Shown one piece after another: positions 11,201 to 21,212 of a DNA stretch of 64,000 nucleotides (its first letter is position 1; the number at the start of each line of letters is the position of its first letter). Source of the stretch: Ixodes scapularis (Eukaryota; Arthropoda; Arachnida; Ixodida; Ixodidae); assembly GCF_016920785.2 (NCBI RefSeq), contig NW_024609881.1, positions 43,990,710 through 44,054,709 of the forward strand. Direction: 5' to 3'. The notes beneath the pieces are model-generated. The model did not search any database and was not told the DNA's origin. It saw nothing but the letters and a program-made list of their open reading frames with translations. The translations under genes were made by a program, and so were the position numbers.

Positions 11201-12750
11201 TAAAAGGCAGGGAGGGAAAAAGGCAACCCGTTGATTGAGAGACGAGTATTAACCCTCCGTTCTAAACTTGTCCAACTTGTACAAAGTTAAACTTTAAAGA
11301 AAATTTTAAAAAAAGCCAACTTCGATTTTTTTTAATTCATACTGAGAGCTTTAAACCATACTCTGGTGTGCATTCACACACAAAAAAAAACGTTTCATCA
11401 TTTTTTTTTGTTCCAAAGTTACATCGGTGCGAAGTGTACCTATTATGCTAGCATGTTTGCCCAAGGCCACAGCGATTTTCTTTTGATTCCATGTATTTCA
11501 TGACTAGATATATTTTGAGCTGTATTCGGGTATTGGCCTCAAGTTCAAGTATTCTACAAATTAAAACAATACCTGCATTGTTCATCCTATGTATTTATTT
11601 AACCAAAAAGCCTCCAATTTGCCCTTCAAGATTGCAAGGTCTAGAAGGTTTAGGTGACTTTTTGCCATAAAAGCGGGACAAAAACTTGTAATTGATACTA
11701 CAACTTTATTTTTTCTTACAGAAATCAGTAGAAAAGTAAGAACAGCAGTGCAGTATGAAATATACAATATCTTATACCGCGGTTTTCACTCACTGTTCGA
11801 ACGCGTACGGACGCAAAATTCCGGCGCCCGGCGTTCGAACGCCAGACAGTGCGCAAGAATCAAATGACGCACTTGTACGCTCCGATTGGAAGCGGACGGA
11901 TACCACCCGATACACAGGCGTAAAGCTGGCAGGGAGAAAACGCGGATCATAATGCCACCGCGAGCTTATCATCCGCGTTTTCGCACCGCCGGCCTTGAGC
12001 CCGTTGCACGAAAGTCACTGCTCCGTGCAAACGTAGCGCGTGCAGCCTTTGGGAATATCGCGGCGGCACAGCGCAGCACTGAGCTAGATTTCAGACGCCA
12101 TGTTCTTCCCAGAAGTGGCGTGCGCCACGTGTCTCGAGCATTTGTACAACAATGAATGGCGCCAGTTATCAGTTCATCAGGGGCTTTACGTTGCACGAGT
12201 AGTGACGTAGGCGCAACAAAACGCTCCCCACACCGTCCGAATGTCTATAAACTTTCCTGGTGCTTTTCGATGACGCTCAGCAAGTTTTCAATTGGAACCA
12301 TATGTTTATATTCATGAATTAAAAAGTTAAAGAACTCATTTAGTCCATTATGCAACCTAACGTGACGATTAACTTTCTACATCATGTCCCCTTGTCCGTA
12401 TAACTCGTGTTAAAAGACCACATTAGTGTAGTTTTCAACGGTTTAAAAACAAAAACTGAAAAACCTGAAAAAGACACCGGTAATTTTTTTATACGTTAGT
12501 GTTAAAAAACAGAAAAATAATTCGCTCAACCTGTTAAAGGGTTAATTACGCAGTTGATGATCGAGGTGTTTTCTATGTTTCAGGAACGAGTATCGCGGTC
12601 CTTCCGTTTTTGCCACTACTCCCGGTCGAATCAAGGGCAAGCTACAAAGATGATCTGGAAAACGTCATTCGCTCATACTGGAAAGAAAGCAACGGCGGAG
12701 ACCCACATTTTTACACCGATATGTTTGTTGTCCACGCTGGGAAATCTTGA
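4691..12750 (+). CDS. JHAMT-like SAM-dependent methyltransferase gene (three recognised exons)
   Basis: Class I SAM-dependent methyltransferase. Recognised exons are 4691-5296, 10999-11155 and 12584-12750. Introns have GT..AG ends and splice phases agree (0 then 1). From the first ATG (4820) the product is 266 residues, close to the roughly 280 of insect juvenile hormone acid O-methyltransferases. Motif I is FMDIGCGTGDF (residues 31-41), then ATDISESMVGYAR (58-70), and the family signature FNRVYSFFALHWVKD (99-113). The C-terminus FYTDMFVVHAGKS is typical of the family end. The conserved family N-terminus (LPEVYVMANDFQR) begins upstream of ATG 4820, and a good acceptor (TATAAATTTCAG) precedes 4691, so a short 5' coding exon is probably missing. 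JHAMT methylates farnesoic/JH acid in insects. Ticks are thought to lack JH, so the substrate is unknown. Confidence 0.85.
5818..6243. mobile_element. Palindromic TA-flanked MITE (Tc1/mariner type)
   Basis: The whole 426 bp folds on itself. The left arm begins CAGGGTGCCGC and the right end reads GGTGCCACCTTG, and both are flanked by TA (5816-5817, 6244-6245). Arms match over about 170 bp, including GCCGAACGCTC, GGTAGCGCTAGAGGTC and TTTCAGCCCGATCCGAT. There is no coding capacity. It lies in intron 1 of the methyltransferase. Confidence 0.85.
6325..6609 (-). pseudogene. GIY-YIG endonuclease domain of the Penelope element
   Basis: The frame reads VVFLFALSCRKMYIGKTGRCLNDRLREHKNN, with MYIGKTG as the second half of the GIY-YIG signature and Arg/His/Glu at the usual catalytic spacing. 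The Penelope-specific HCRDC cysteine motif and a final TREIIDAEQIARNKENCIGTP segment follow. The domain itself is open and looks recent, but it is cut off from its RT by the hAT element. Confidence 0.85.
6664..7795 (+). mobile_element. hAT-type non-autonomous element, family B copy 1, inserted in Penelope
   Basis: The 1132-bp element starts CAGTGCTGTACGGAACG and ends GAACGTGTACAACACTG. It is flanked by an 8-bp duplication with one mismatch (CTTACCGT at 6656-6663, CTTACCCT at 7796-7803), as expected for hAT. The subterminal regions are rich in GGAACG/CGTTCC repeats. No transposase is recognisable. Other copies are at 19090-20001 and 22813-24017. Confidence 0.85.
7875..8634 (-). pseudogene. Penelope reverse transcriptase remnant
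   Basis: Two overlapping frames join: 8634-8215 gives VARVFRFVDDYLIILE, and 8369-7875 gives ALIHWLPEERSVRFLDLRLNF, then HSKLVRGGIVKLCLNNLLQK and RLRSTGYPIYLLTSIAE. A frameshift near 8300-8370 separates them. The start is lost; a poly-G run (about 8558-8580) lies in the upstream part. Confidence 0.8.
8558..8580 (+). repeat. Poly-G run
   Basis: An uninterrupted run of about 23 G lies within the decayed Penelope sequence. Its exact length is prone to assembly error. Confidence 0.9.
8725..8860 (+). mobile_element. tRNA-derived SINE, diverged copy
   Basis: CTGGTTAGGTCAGTTGGCAG resembles a pol III A box and TGGATCGATTCC a B box. The sequence after the tRNA-like part (GCGAATTTTTTACAGAAGCCACCAGTTGCCTAG in outline) matches the body of the SINE at 26407. 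Substitutions in the B box suggest an old copy. Confidence 0.65.
8861..9390. other. Intron sequence without recognised features
   Basis: I see no coding region or repeat structure that I can name here. Confidence 0.4.
9391..10030 (+). repeat. Palindrome-core repeat family, copy 1
   Basis: The head is TTTTAGAGCGCAGCTCTTAG followed by a GC-rich GCGGCGTCGCCGTC segment and GCATTATGGGACG. The core holds CGCTAAATTTAGCG-type palindromes (about 9490, 9530, 9605 and 9665) with 40-70 bp between. Next comes an AGGAGG-rich purine tract (9695-9860). The end is AAAAGCTGCGCTCTA (9976-9990, the inverted match of the head) and a tail ATTACAGAGACTTGTAAGCG shared with the other copies. No ORF. Confidence 0.8.
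10284..10700 (+). repeat. Palindrome-core repeat family, copy 2, with seven 26-bp palindromic units
   Basis: It has the same head (TAGAGCGCAGCTTTTAGGCG at 10286) and GCGTCGCCGTCGCCG segment as copy 1. The core (about 10375-10562) is seven near-identical 26-bp units, CCCCGCTAAATCTAGCGG plus AAAAATTT, each nearly palindromic. Then a poly-C run, a CCTCCT tract, the inverted motif GCGCTGCGCTCTA (10637-10649) and the GTTACAGGGAGTTGCAAACG tail. Confidence 0.85.
10999..11155 (+). CDS. Methyltransferase exon 2 (helical cap region)
   Basis: The exon lies between TGTTCCAG| and |GTAAGT and is 157 nt (phase 0 in, phase 1 out). It translates as ICEKFIPDRQDTEDHASLIS..., ending AEDLEEVI. Its position and the YIP-like start fit the substrate-binding segment of JHAMT-type enzymes after the W..Y motif. 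It is too short and intron-bounded to show as a long ORF. Confidence 0.8.
11156..12583. other. Intron 2 of the methyltransferase
   Basis: The intron is 1428 bp with GTAAGT and TTTCAG ends. A GC-rich block at about 11780-12240 differs from the A+T-rich remainder and contains a short inverted repeat (CACTGTTCGAACG ... CGTTCGAACGCCAGACAGTG), but no gene can be supported. Confidence 0.7.
12584..12750 (+). CDS. Methyltransferase terminal coding exon
   Basis: The acceptor is CTATGTTTCAG at 12573-12583. The first codon completes C|GA to give Arg, followed by TSIAVLPFLPLLPVES, KDDLENVIRSYW and the C-terminal FYTDMFVVHAGKS, with stop TGA at 12748-12750. The 167 nt restore the frame with exon 2 (157+167 = 324). 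The FLPLLP stretch matches the proline-containing loop near the end of JHAMT-like proteins. Confidence 0.85.
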
Positions 12751-12756
12751 TTTAAA

Positions 12757-12762
12757 AATAAA
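12757..12762 (+). terminator. Polyadenylation signal AATAAA of the methyltransferase
   Basis: AATAAA lies 6 bp after the stop codon of the terminal exon. It is close but plausible for a compact 3' UTR. Confidence 0.6.
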
Positions 12763-13602
12763 TTAACTTAACCACTTGTGTAAGCACAACTACAACAGCG
12801 TCGAACTTCACCCTTAAATTTATTGTTCATCATCATACAACTGTTCACAGGCGCGTTTAAATTTTTAGACACTTCTAATTATTATTTTTATCTCATTACT
12901 CGACAGGAGAGTACCAGTTGGAATCACGATCTTGCTTCCGATCTCATTCCAAGAAGCCGTGCGAAACTTTTTATTACGGTTTTAAAAATTATATTTTTAA
13001 TAAAGGTCGGTTCGAACCAGCCCGCAAGACGCCGCCCGGAACAATCCGGGAGAAAGTAGTGACTTTTCCTGTGACGTCAACAGTGACATTTTTCTGCTCT
13101 CGCAAGCCGGGCTTAAAGTTGGAAATATTTATCTCTGCCGGAGCCGGAGGAGCACGGAGGAGTCCGGATTTTCGCAGTAGCAAATCCAGAGAAGACGGTT
13201 TACCCTCCTCGCCCTCTAGCGGGGCTGGGGGAGTAGGGGCGTGTTGCGCCAATCGCTTCTTGAGAACCCTACGAAAGGACAAACAAAGGCTGAGGAAGCA
13301 GTGTCTTTTGTTTCATTCACCAGCTCAAGGCCACTCAAAAATTCCACAAAAGAGGCCTTTTCTCCCTCTCCCTTACGTGGAGACTAATGAACGTTTCTCC
13401 CTCTCCCGTCCCCCCCCCCCCCCCCTCCCTCCACCCGTCGCCGGTGCGCTGGCTGTCTCGCTAGCTCCTGCAGTCGAGTCCGCATATATTCACACGTTCC
13501 GTCCTGCAGAAGTTATTAAAAAAAAAATGGCTGCAGAAACTACTATTGTTGGTTGTCTATGAGTTGCGATAGCATTCAGTATGTTTACCTTCTTCTTTTG
13601 TT

Positions 13603-14033
13603 GCAAGGCCCGCTAATTTAAGGTTCCCCGCTAAACTCAGTGGGGAACCTGAATTTGTCTTCAGACACCGTGACGTCAGGCTACGTGAGAACAATTTTCC
13701 CGCGGATTTAGCGGGGAGTCTGAATTTGTGCATAGGTCGTAACGTCAATTTTTTCGCTAAATTTAGCAGAGAAACTGAATTGGTGAATAGGTCGTGAAGT
13801 CAGTTTTTACGCTAAATTCTGCGAGAAAACGGAATTCGTGCATAGGTCACGTGACGTCCATTTTTCGCTATATTTAGCGAGAAAATTGAATTCATGTGGA
13901 GATCCAGTGGCGCCTACTTTTCCGCTAAATTTAGCGAGAAAACGGAATCGGTGCATAGGTCACGGGTCGTAAATTTCCCGCTAAATTTAGCGGGGCAGTT
14001 CAATTGGTGCATAAGTCGTGGCAGGAATTTATA
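13603..14033 (+). repeat. Tandem array of about seven 52-70-bp palindrome-bearing units
   Basis: Each unit has a palindrome of the type CGCTAAATTTAGCG, then GAGAAACTGAATTGGTGCATAGGTC and ACGTGACGTCAAT-like sequence. Unit starts are near 13622, 13692, 13746, 13801, 13859, 13914 and 13969. It is clearly related to the cores at 9.4, 10.3 and 26.7 kb, but I do not see the TAGAGCGCAGCTC ends here. No coding capacity. Confidence 0.8.
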
Positions 14034-14916
14034 CACACTTCTCTACGAAGAGACTAGCACCCCCAAAAGATATACGCGCCTGACACACCCGCTCAAACCC
14101 CCCCCCCCCCCCTACCCCTCTCTCGACTTTTTTTTCCCCCTTTCAATTTGTTTTCTCCATCGGAGAAAACCTCTTCTTTGCTTTTTACTCCAGAGGAGCA
14201 ATATCTTCATACGTTCTAATAATGAGTCCACCAACTTCGGGCATCTGAGTAGTAAATCATAGCGGGACACGTTGAGAAGCTAATTTATGTAGTCACTTTG
14301 AAAGACTAACGATACATCGTGAAAAAAGAGCCACAACCTCAAATCGAGGCTAGCGAGAGAATATAGCCTTGTGAACCTTTGGAAAACTCTAAGCGCTCCT
14401 GACGGTGAGGTGCGCGACACAACTTTCTCGGTACCGGTTAACCCCTAAGTTTCGGTTTCTATTGGCACCTTCGGTGCGGCGTCACGTAGCGACCGAAAGC
14501 AGTGCTTGCAAACAACAACCGCGAAATCTTTCTCCATACCAACATATATCTCCCGCCCAAATTCCACACTGATTGGAAATTAAGTGTTTGCAACCCTTGA
14601 GATGGGCTGCGATTGAGACACACCGAATAGAAACAATAGCGGTCCCCTGCTCCTCGGTAAGCCTTAAAGACAAGCTTTACGGCCGCTGGAAGGCTGTTTC
14701 TAAATGGCGGCCCAGTAAAAAATTTTGATAAAATGCAACAAGCCTGAAAAGTCATATTAGGAATGATCTTTCAGTAGATGGAACTCTGGCATGGTTTCTC
14801 CGGAGCTCGTGTCAATTTTCGAATAATATCGCGGTAGAAGACGCATTTCCTCACACACACGCTCGGGGATCGCATCACACGAATTGTATTTCAGCGTGGT
14901 TCAGCCTAACAAAATA
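14034..14916. other. Intergenic, no recognised feature
   Basis: A poly-C/poly-T stretch lies near 14097-14140. I found no gene, transposon end or tRNA. Confidence 0.4.
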
Positions 14917-16175
14917 TGCGGAGGGCAAGTTCGCCTGCTTCTTGCGCAGGGGGTAGCGGTGACGTCAGAACGGCGAGCTCAGATTGGCTGATCGCGACCC
15001 CCTATCTGAGCGTCGTCTGCTCCTTTGCAACGTCGTCTGCTCGCAACGTCGTCTGCGTCTGTCTTACCTTTCCTGCTACTATCGAAAGTGAAGAGGCCAG
15101 AAGCCAGGTTCACAAAACGATCTTACGCCAGAAATAAGCGTAAGACAAAACTTAAGAACAAATCGTATTCACGAAACGAAATTTTCGTAAGTTTTGCGCA
15201 GGTTACGACGAAATCCTACGACAGCTCCGAAGCTGTCTTACGCACTTCTTACGATCAAATCAGCATGGCCGGCAGCGTCGCGGTCGCGACGACCAACGGA
15301 CGTTTATTTTTCTACGTGCGCTTCTCACGCGTCCCGACTTCAAGCAGCAAGAAAAAAGTAAAAAGTACTTGAAACAGACCACGACGAACAAGAACGCTGG
15401 ATCCACAAACACCCGGGAAAAGCTCCAACGGCCACGATTCCACCGACAACGACTAAGCGAGCTCGCCAGATAGGCCTAGCAGGCACTCCGACTCGGCGAC
15501 CGCCTGCCCACGACCGGTTGGCGTGCTGAATGGAATATGCCCGCGCGACCCTTACCGTCTTATACTTTGATCGCTGACCTCAATTTTAGATTAAGAGGTC
15601 AATCTCTTCTTGTCATCTCCTTGTTTTCCGAGGCAACGGTGACTCTCGCCGGTAAAAAGGCGGTGAATCTCCGACAGACGCAGGAAGGGTGAAGCAGCCA
15701 TCGCTTTGCTAGCAGACGTAAAGCAGACGACGTTAACTGCGCCTACCCACCGACGCCGTTAAAGAGAGGAGTCTCGCCGCACACGAAAGGAGGCAAAAGT
15801 ATTTGGGAGGGAACTTGCGGACACAAACACGCTCACTCACGGTTCTCAGCAAACAAACCTCGGCGCCTCGGGACAGTGAGTCCTTTGACTTCCCTCCTTG
15901 ATGCGCGTCTGCTACTTGTTAGACAAAAACAACGTATTGCTCGAGTTATTTCGTCTGCCCTCTCTAAAAGTCGAAGTCGAGCTCGCTCGACTTCCGAAAG
16001 TTGCAGGAAAGGTAAGACAGACGCAGACGACGTTGAGAGCAGACGACGTTGCAAAGGAGCAGACGACGCTCAGATAGGGGGTCGCGATCAGCCAATGAGG
16101 GCTCGGCGTTCTGACGTCACCGCTACTTCCTTTCTCATGCGCAGAAGACGAAAATGAGCCCACTTGCGAGGCGTA
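14917..16175. mobile_element. Long-inverted-repeat element (arms about 180 bp)
   Basis: The left arm (14917-15095) and right arm (about 15985-16175) are inverted copies. Both contain TAGCGGTGACGTCAGAAC, GATTGGCTGATCGCGACCCC (left form), three GTCGTCTGC repeats and GTCTTACCTTTCCTGC. The interior (15100-15980) shows no transposase. Target-site duplications are not clear, so the superfamily is unknown. Confidence 0.7.
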
Positions 16176-17754
16176 TATGATAAGAACCAAAAGACAAGGC
16201 AGTCACGCCTATACTCCCCACCATCCGACGATCATTCGCGCTATGGGACACCAAGCGGTTGCTATGGATGTTAGCCATTGAGTCTTGCGATATCAATTGC
16301 CTAGTTTCATACATGCGCTTATGATAGGTTTCACGAATAATGGGCCACCCTAGAAGGAAATGAACCTGACATGCGTGCGTATACATGCATTCTCGGTGCT
16401 ACCAGCCCAACACTTCCGGTTGGGCTGGTACACTTCCGGTTTTCGCCTGACAGTTCATTTAAGCAAATCTTCCCTTGAATCAGAAAAGGGGACGGTAGTT
16501 TGGCAACACCACTAGCCTCTCCCGTCAATCTTACGAGTCTACGAAAGAAAACAAACCAAACACTCGCAGACGAACCCGCGTCGCTCCTCGAGACGCGAGG
16601 TCGAACCACGAGCAAAGATCAAGCCCCGAGTTGACCTAACCGCAAACAAAGCAGCCGTTAGCCTGACCAACTCGAGAAAACCGGACACCCGTAAGATGAA
16701 AGCACCCGAACACCGCCGACACCGTCGGCGCAACGAGACCCAGAAGAAATTCTTGCAAGAAGAGAAAACCAAATCAACCACTTGGTCAATTTTACACCGC
16801 CATAAAGCGCATCGACCCCCGAGCCGACAGACCCCTGTCAAACACGTAGAGCAGAATGCTAACACAGGCACTGCGACTGTCGGCAAGACAAAGCCATCAG
16901 GCCCTCCAAGGGTCCGTTGAATAGCGTTGTGGTAATCCACCCCATGGCCATCGGGTCTCCAGATGGCAAGCTTGAAACACGAGCTAGAAACAAAACATGA
17001 GCCCAAAAGAACATCAACTTTCTGTGGCATATTCGAAGAGAAGGGGGAAGCGCGATCACTTTCAATCCGTGCTCAAAATGAGAGAGGGCAGTCGAGCCCG
17101 TGCCTTAGACTGCACTGCCACGGAAACTTGCCCCCGAGTATATAAATACTGAGTTCATTCGAGAGGGACACCCGTTTCTTCAACATTCCCATTGAAGTGC
17201 GGTTCTATATCCACAGTTTCCGAACTGATGAAGCGAGTAAGCGGTACCACGTCGTTGGACAGCTGGCTGCGTAAGATACAGAGGACAGTGCAACATGATG
17301 TGGAACCCGAGTTAAGCAATACTCGAGGTTTTATTATATGTTATTTTAGTAATTATGTTTTTGTGGTCTACATGGTTTTCCGCAAGGAGCCGAACACTTT
17401 TCACGAGCTCCAACCCTGGATTGTCGCGCCGGAAAAAATTTGCGAAATCCGCAAAAAGTCGCATAACCCCTCCCAATACGTCGTTTCCATGGCCTTATTG
17501 CAAACTCAAATGCGTTGGAACCGCTCCTTGGCACTCAATACAGTTCAGCAGCTTTTCCGTCGGCATTCGGTTGCAGCAATAGGTTGTCATTGCAGAAATT
17601 ATCAGAGACTGCGGTGACGACAGCAACATGACAGGCGTAAGCAAAGATGGATCAAACACAGCTGACTTGCTATTGCCAAATAAATCACTTATGTCGGTTC
17701 TGAACCAAGAGGAGCACTAATAAGTTGAAGAAGTGGAACAGCTCCCTAAAAAAA
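16176..17754. other. Intergenic, no gene supported
   Basis: A hairpin ACCAGCCCAAC...GTTGGGCTGGT occurs at about 16401-16428. A TATATAAAT box lies at about 17139, but nothing downstream reads as a recognisable protein; the open frame 17192-17617 has no domain or motif I know. Confidence 0.4.
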
Positions 17755-18425
17755 ACACATCAGAGCATCTTGGTGTTACAACAGAAAATCCTGGTGTAAC
17801 ACCAAGCGATCTGGTGTGTCCCCCAAACAGGCTGATGTAAGCCGCACACCAACCTGGTGAGCCCACTAGAGCGTCTGATGGCTACACTAGATGTCTGATG
17901 AACGCACCCGGTCAGCGTGATGTACTATCGGGGAAAAATGAAATGCGAACAGAGGAGCGGGTGCCTCGCGGTACAGGCTGCGCCACCTGGAAGTGAGCCT
18001 AGGGACGAGGATGCGTGGCCTACTCCGATGTGTTCACGCCCCTCACTCAGCGCTCCCCAAGCTTCGGCAGCTCGCCTCTCAGTACGCTGCAACCATCACC
18101 GCCATCTTTAGTGGCTCAGCGTGTGCGGTGCGAAGAAGCTCGCCGCTCACGCCGAGCGAGCAAAGATAGCGGTGATAGCTTTCAGCGCACTGAGAGGCGT
18201 ACTGCCGAAGCTTGGGAGCGCAGAGCGAAGGGCGTGAACATATCGGAGTAGGGCACGCACCCTCGCCCCTAGGCTCACTTCGAGGTGGCGCAGCCTGTAC
18301 CGCGAGCCACGCGCTCCTCTGTTCGCATTTCATTTTTCCCCGATAGTACTTACTTGTGAACTTGTAGGCACACCAGACGGCTTGATGTGCTCATCAGACT
18401 GTGTGTCAGACATACCAAGCAGTTC
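17755..18425 (+). repeat. Degenerate CTGGTG/CTGATG minisatellite interrupted by a palindromic element
   Basis: Short imperfect units containing CTGGTGT, CTGATG and CACCAG occupy 17755-17921 and resume at 18350-18425. The palindrome 17922-18349 sits between them, so it was inserted into the array. Confidence 0.6.
17922..18349. mobile_element. 428-bp near-perfect palindromic (foldback) element
   Basis: The left end GTACTATCGGGGAAAAATG and right end CATTTTTCCCCGATAGTAC are exact inverted copies. The arms match over almost 200 bp to a centre near 18130 (GCACACGCTGAGCC region). The only obvious flanking duplication is the GTAC within the ends. No ORF of note. Confidence 0.85.
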
Positions 18426-18451
18426 CCCAAACACTTCAGCCTGGAGTGGTT

Positions 18452-18540
18452 CATAATAATAATAATAATACGAAGAAGAATGATCATTATGATAATGATA
18501 ATGATGATGACGAAGATGATGATGATGATAATAAATATTT
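18452..18540 (+). repeat. ATA/GAT trinucleotide microsatellite
   Basis: Runs of ATA (about 18454-18470) and GAT/GATGAT (about 18492-18530) occur with interruptions. Confidence 0.85.
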
Positions 18541-19089
18541 CAAGGATGTTGTTCAACTTTTGAAAAGCAACGGATCTGTCCGCCCTACTTGTCAGATGCC
18601 GTTTGGTGTTTCCATAAATCGTAACAGAAATACTAATAAAAATTAAAAAATCAGCTGTCTTTGTGGCGTTTTTGAAAGGCGTTCTAACTTCTAAATACAC
18701 AGCTTTTAGGGCCTCTTGAGCTTCTCCTTGGGCGGGCACACTCACGAGGCCACAGAAGGGCACACTGCCATGGGCTTCTAATATAAAGCTTTTTTTATCT
18801 TAATATTTGTTTAAAGCAAGCCGTGAAAGCTACACTTCTGCGGTTTGTGTTGGTGAGTTAGACGGCAAGGGGACATAGTATATATGGCCGATTGCAATGA
18901 TCAATCGATTAATGAAAAAAAATTCTTAATTTACTTTTAAATTAGTACAGACATCAGGCTCCAAATGGAAACTTGCTGAGCGTCATCAAAATCCATTAAA
19001 TCAGTAATTTATAAAGACTTTGAGCGCATGCGAAGCGCAGTAGTGGACTAAAGGTACCAGTCGTGCAGCAGGGGCCAGGCTAAAGGTGC

Positions 19090-20001
19090 GATAATGCTTA
19101 CTTAGGGTTTATTTTGTGGGGTCCTTGCTTGGTAACAGTAGGTGCAGGAGAGCTAGTAACATTGATTATTTTTTCAGAGCCCGAGACTGCAGCACAAAAG
19201 TCAGAACATTTGGTAAAGGAAGAGACAGAAAAAGGGACATCTCGAACTCAGCTACTTTCCTTGCTTCCACGAATCCTCATACACCCAGAAATCGAAGGCC
19301 GACTGCAGCCATCACTGAACTTCTACAAAGAAACCAGTTACATCAAACGCACCCTGGTATCCCAAACATTGGCCACATGCGCAGAAACTAACCTCCCTTC
19401 TCTGTCCTCTTCTCCCACCTTCAAACTGAAAAACGAGTCCAACCTTCAGGAAGGACTGGTAGTTTTCAAGACTGACCTTCAAAAAGCCCTACCTTCTTCT
19501 CCATTTGCACGTTTTCCTGACAGCAGCATCGAGAAGCAACTGTTGTTAAGTTTGAACACGGGACATTGTTAGATTGAAGCGTGTGAGTTTGTTGTAAAAA
19601 GCTTGTGCAATGGGGGTAACAGTATATTTGGCTCGTCTGAATTGTCTACCACAAACGTGACTACGGCAAAATGCTAAGGTTTTTTTTTTTTTAAGTTAAT
19701 GTATCAACAAATGAAACCTTGCTTCCGCTTGTTTACTTCCCCTAGCGTCCTTCCATCACGGCATTCAAATTAGTATGTTGCTATTTAATGGGATAGATAA
19801 AAGAAATATTCGTTTACTCCAACTACATATTTTAATTACCAAAATACAAATGTAACGTATATGTAACGACACGTTCCATTTTTTAAACTGCAACGGGTTC
19901 CTTTCTCGCAGATGGAGCTTGTAACGGGAACGCGTTCCAAAAATCAGGAGGAACGAGGAACGAACTTCCGTTCCTCTTTTTGAGGAACGTGTACCACACT
20001 G
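19090..20001 (+). mobile_element. hAT family B copy 2 (left end missing)
   Basis: The right end GGAACGTGTACCACACTG (to 20001) and the interior (TTAGGGTTTATTTTGTG at 19104 and onward, GGCATTCAAATTAGTATG) match the 6664-7795 element in the same orientation. The first 240 bp, including the left CAGTG end, are absent. A 152-codon frame (19114-19572) is open only in this copy. Confidence 0.75.
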
Positions 20002-20050
20002 CTTTCTCCACGGTGCTCCCACACCCCGGCGGTTCCTCACCTACACACTA

Positions 20051-21176
20051 ACTCACGTTTACAAACAAACCGAAACGCCCCTAGCGGACGCCAAAGGCGC
20101 CGCGCATGCGCCATGCAGTTTGGACAAGAAGCTCGCCCTCGCCCATAAACAAACCATTGGAAAGTGATGTTGTCGGCGTCGGTGGGAATCCCTGTTCTCT
20201 TTTTCGCGTTCGAATTGTTGATTCTACGTCTTCCTGGAAATGTCGGACTACTTTTAGCGGCCTCAGCAGCAAAATTAACTAGGCTCGTTACACCCCAAAA
20301 CTTTGAGTGAGTAATGTGACAGGCGGCGACTCATTCCCCGTTTGACGCCGCAGAATGGACGCTGAAGCCTGATTCGCATGATGAGATTCCGCTCGCAATT
20401 TACAGTCGCGTCGTCGCTCGGGCTGCAAAAGCGTGTACCGTAGCTGAGATAGTCTGCGTCAATCCTTAGAATCGCAAGCAGAATCTGGCCAAGGAGATCG
20501 GACATAACAAGTCGGTGATGGCCACTGATAAAAATGAATATCATCTCTTTGTATCTAGCGTTTACACCGAGCCCACTTAACCCAACCAACCTTTAAACTT
20601 AAAGGTCGTTTGAGGCTTGCACTTACTTCTTATCGCAAGTACCGGGCCCACGTCGTTTGGTTTACGGGCCGGTGTCATCTAAAAGAGCAGATGACAAGCA
20701 GAAATTTTTGAAAGAGCAGACGACAGTTCGAACGATCAGGCGGCCGCTCGAACTTGAAGACGCACTAAACGTAGTCCGCAGGTGGTCCGTACAACTTGGC
20801 GGTTTTTGCGCGTTCATGTCGGAACAAAACAAATAAATCTGGTGACCGCAAGTATCCGTGAATTCAGCCCAAAGTGCTTTCCGCCCAAGTAATCGTGGTC
20901 CTATGGCGTCTGGTTTTCCCTTTTCACTTCAGATATTCACGTTCTCGGACGAACCGAGTACATGAAAACTGACCTTCAAACCTTTCTCGACTCTTTTTGT
21001 ACAGCCCCAGTCGCGGCGCTTTGACGAGAAGGCAGGTTCGTCTCTGGTCTTCTCAAAAGCAACGCAGAAATGTACGTCCCCCATGGTGACTTCCGCCCAC
21101 AGGCCTAAACCGGAAGTGCGCTCGACGCGCCACCGCCGCGCCGTGACGTAACAGAGTTGAGTTCGTGTATAGACCA
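20051..21176 (+). repeat. Tandem duplication, unit A (1126 bp)
   Basis: Unit A begins ACTCACGTTTACAAACAAAC and ends in GAGTTCGTGTATA. It matches unit B throughout: CGCCGCGCATGCGC, CGCTCGGGCTGCAAAAGCGTG, the AGAGCAGATGACAAGCAGAAA/AGAGCAGACGAC hairpin region, GGTGGTCCGTACA and CCGTGACGTAACAGAGTTGA. No protein is recognised in it. It begins 50 bp after the hAT copy ending at 20001. Confidence 0.85.
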
Positions 21177-21212
21177 ACTCATGTTTACAAACAAACCGGA
21201 GCGCCCATAGCG

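Noticed and set aside
12989..13282. 97-codon ORF on the - strand
   Set aside because: Shadow of low-complexity sequence, no family features.
12918..13562. 214-codon ORF after the methyltransferase
   Set aside because: No domain, low-complexity proline and lysine runs, crosses a poly-C tract; looks like chance.
17192..17617. 141-codon ORF after a TATA-like box
   Set aside because: No recognisable motif and no ATG at its start.
19114..19572. 152-codon ORF
   Set aside because: It lies inside a hAT copy and the same stretch is not open in the same frame in the other two copies.
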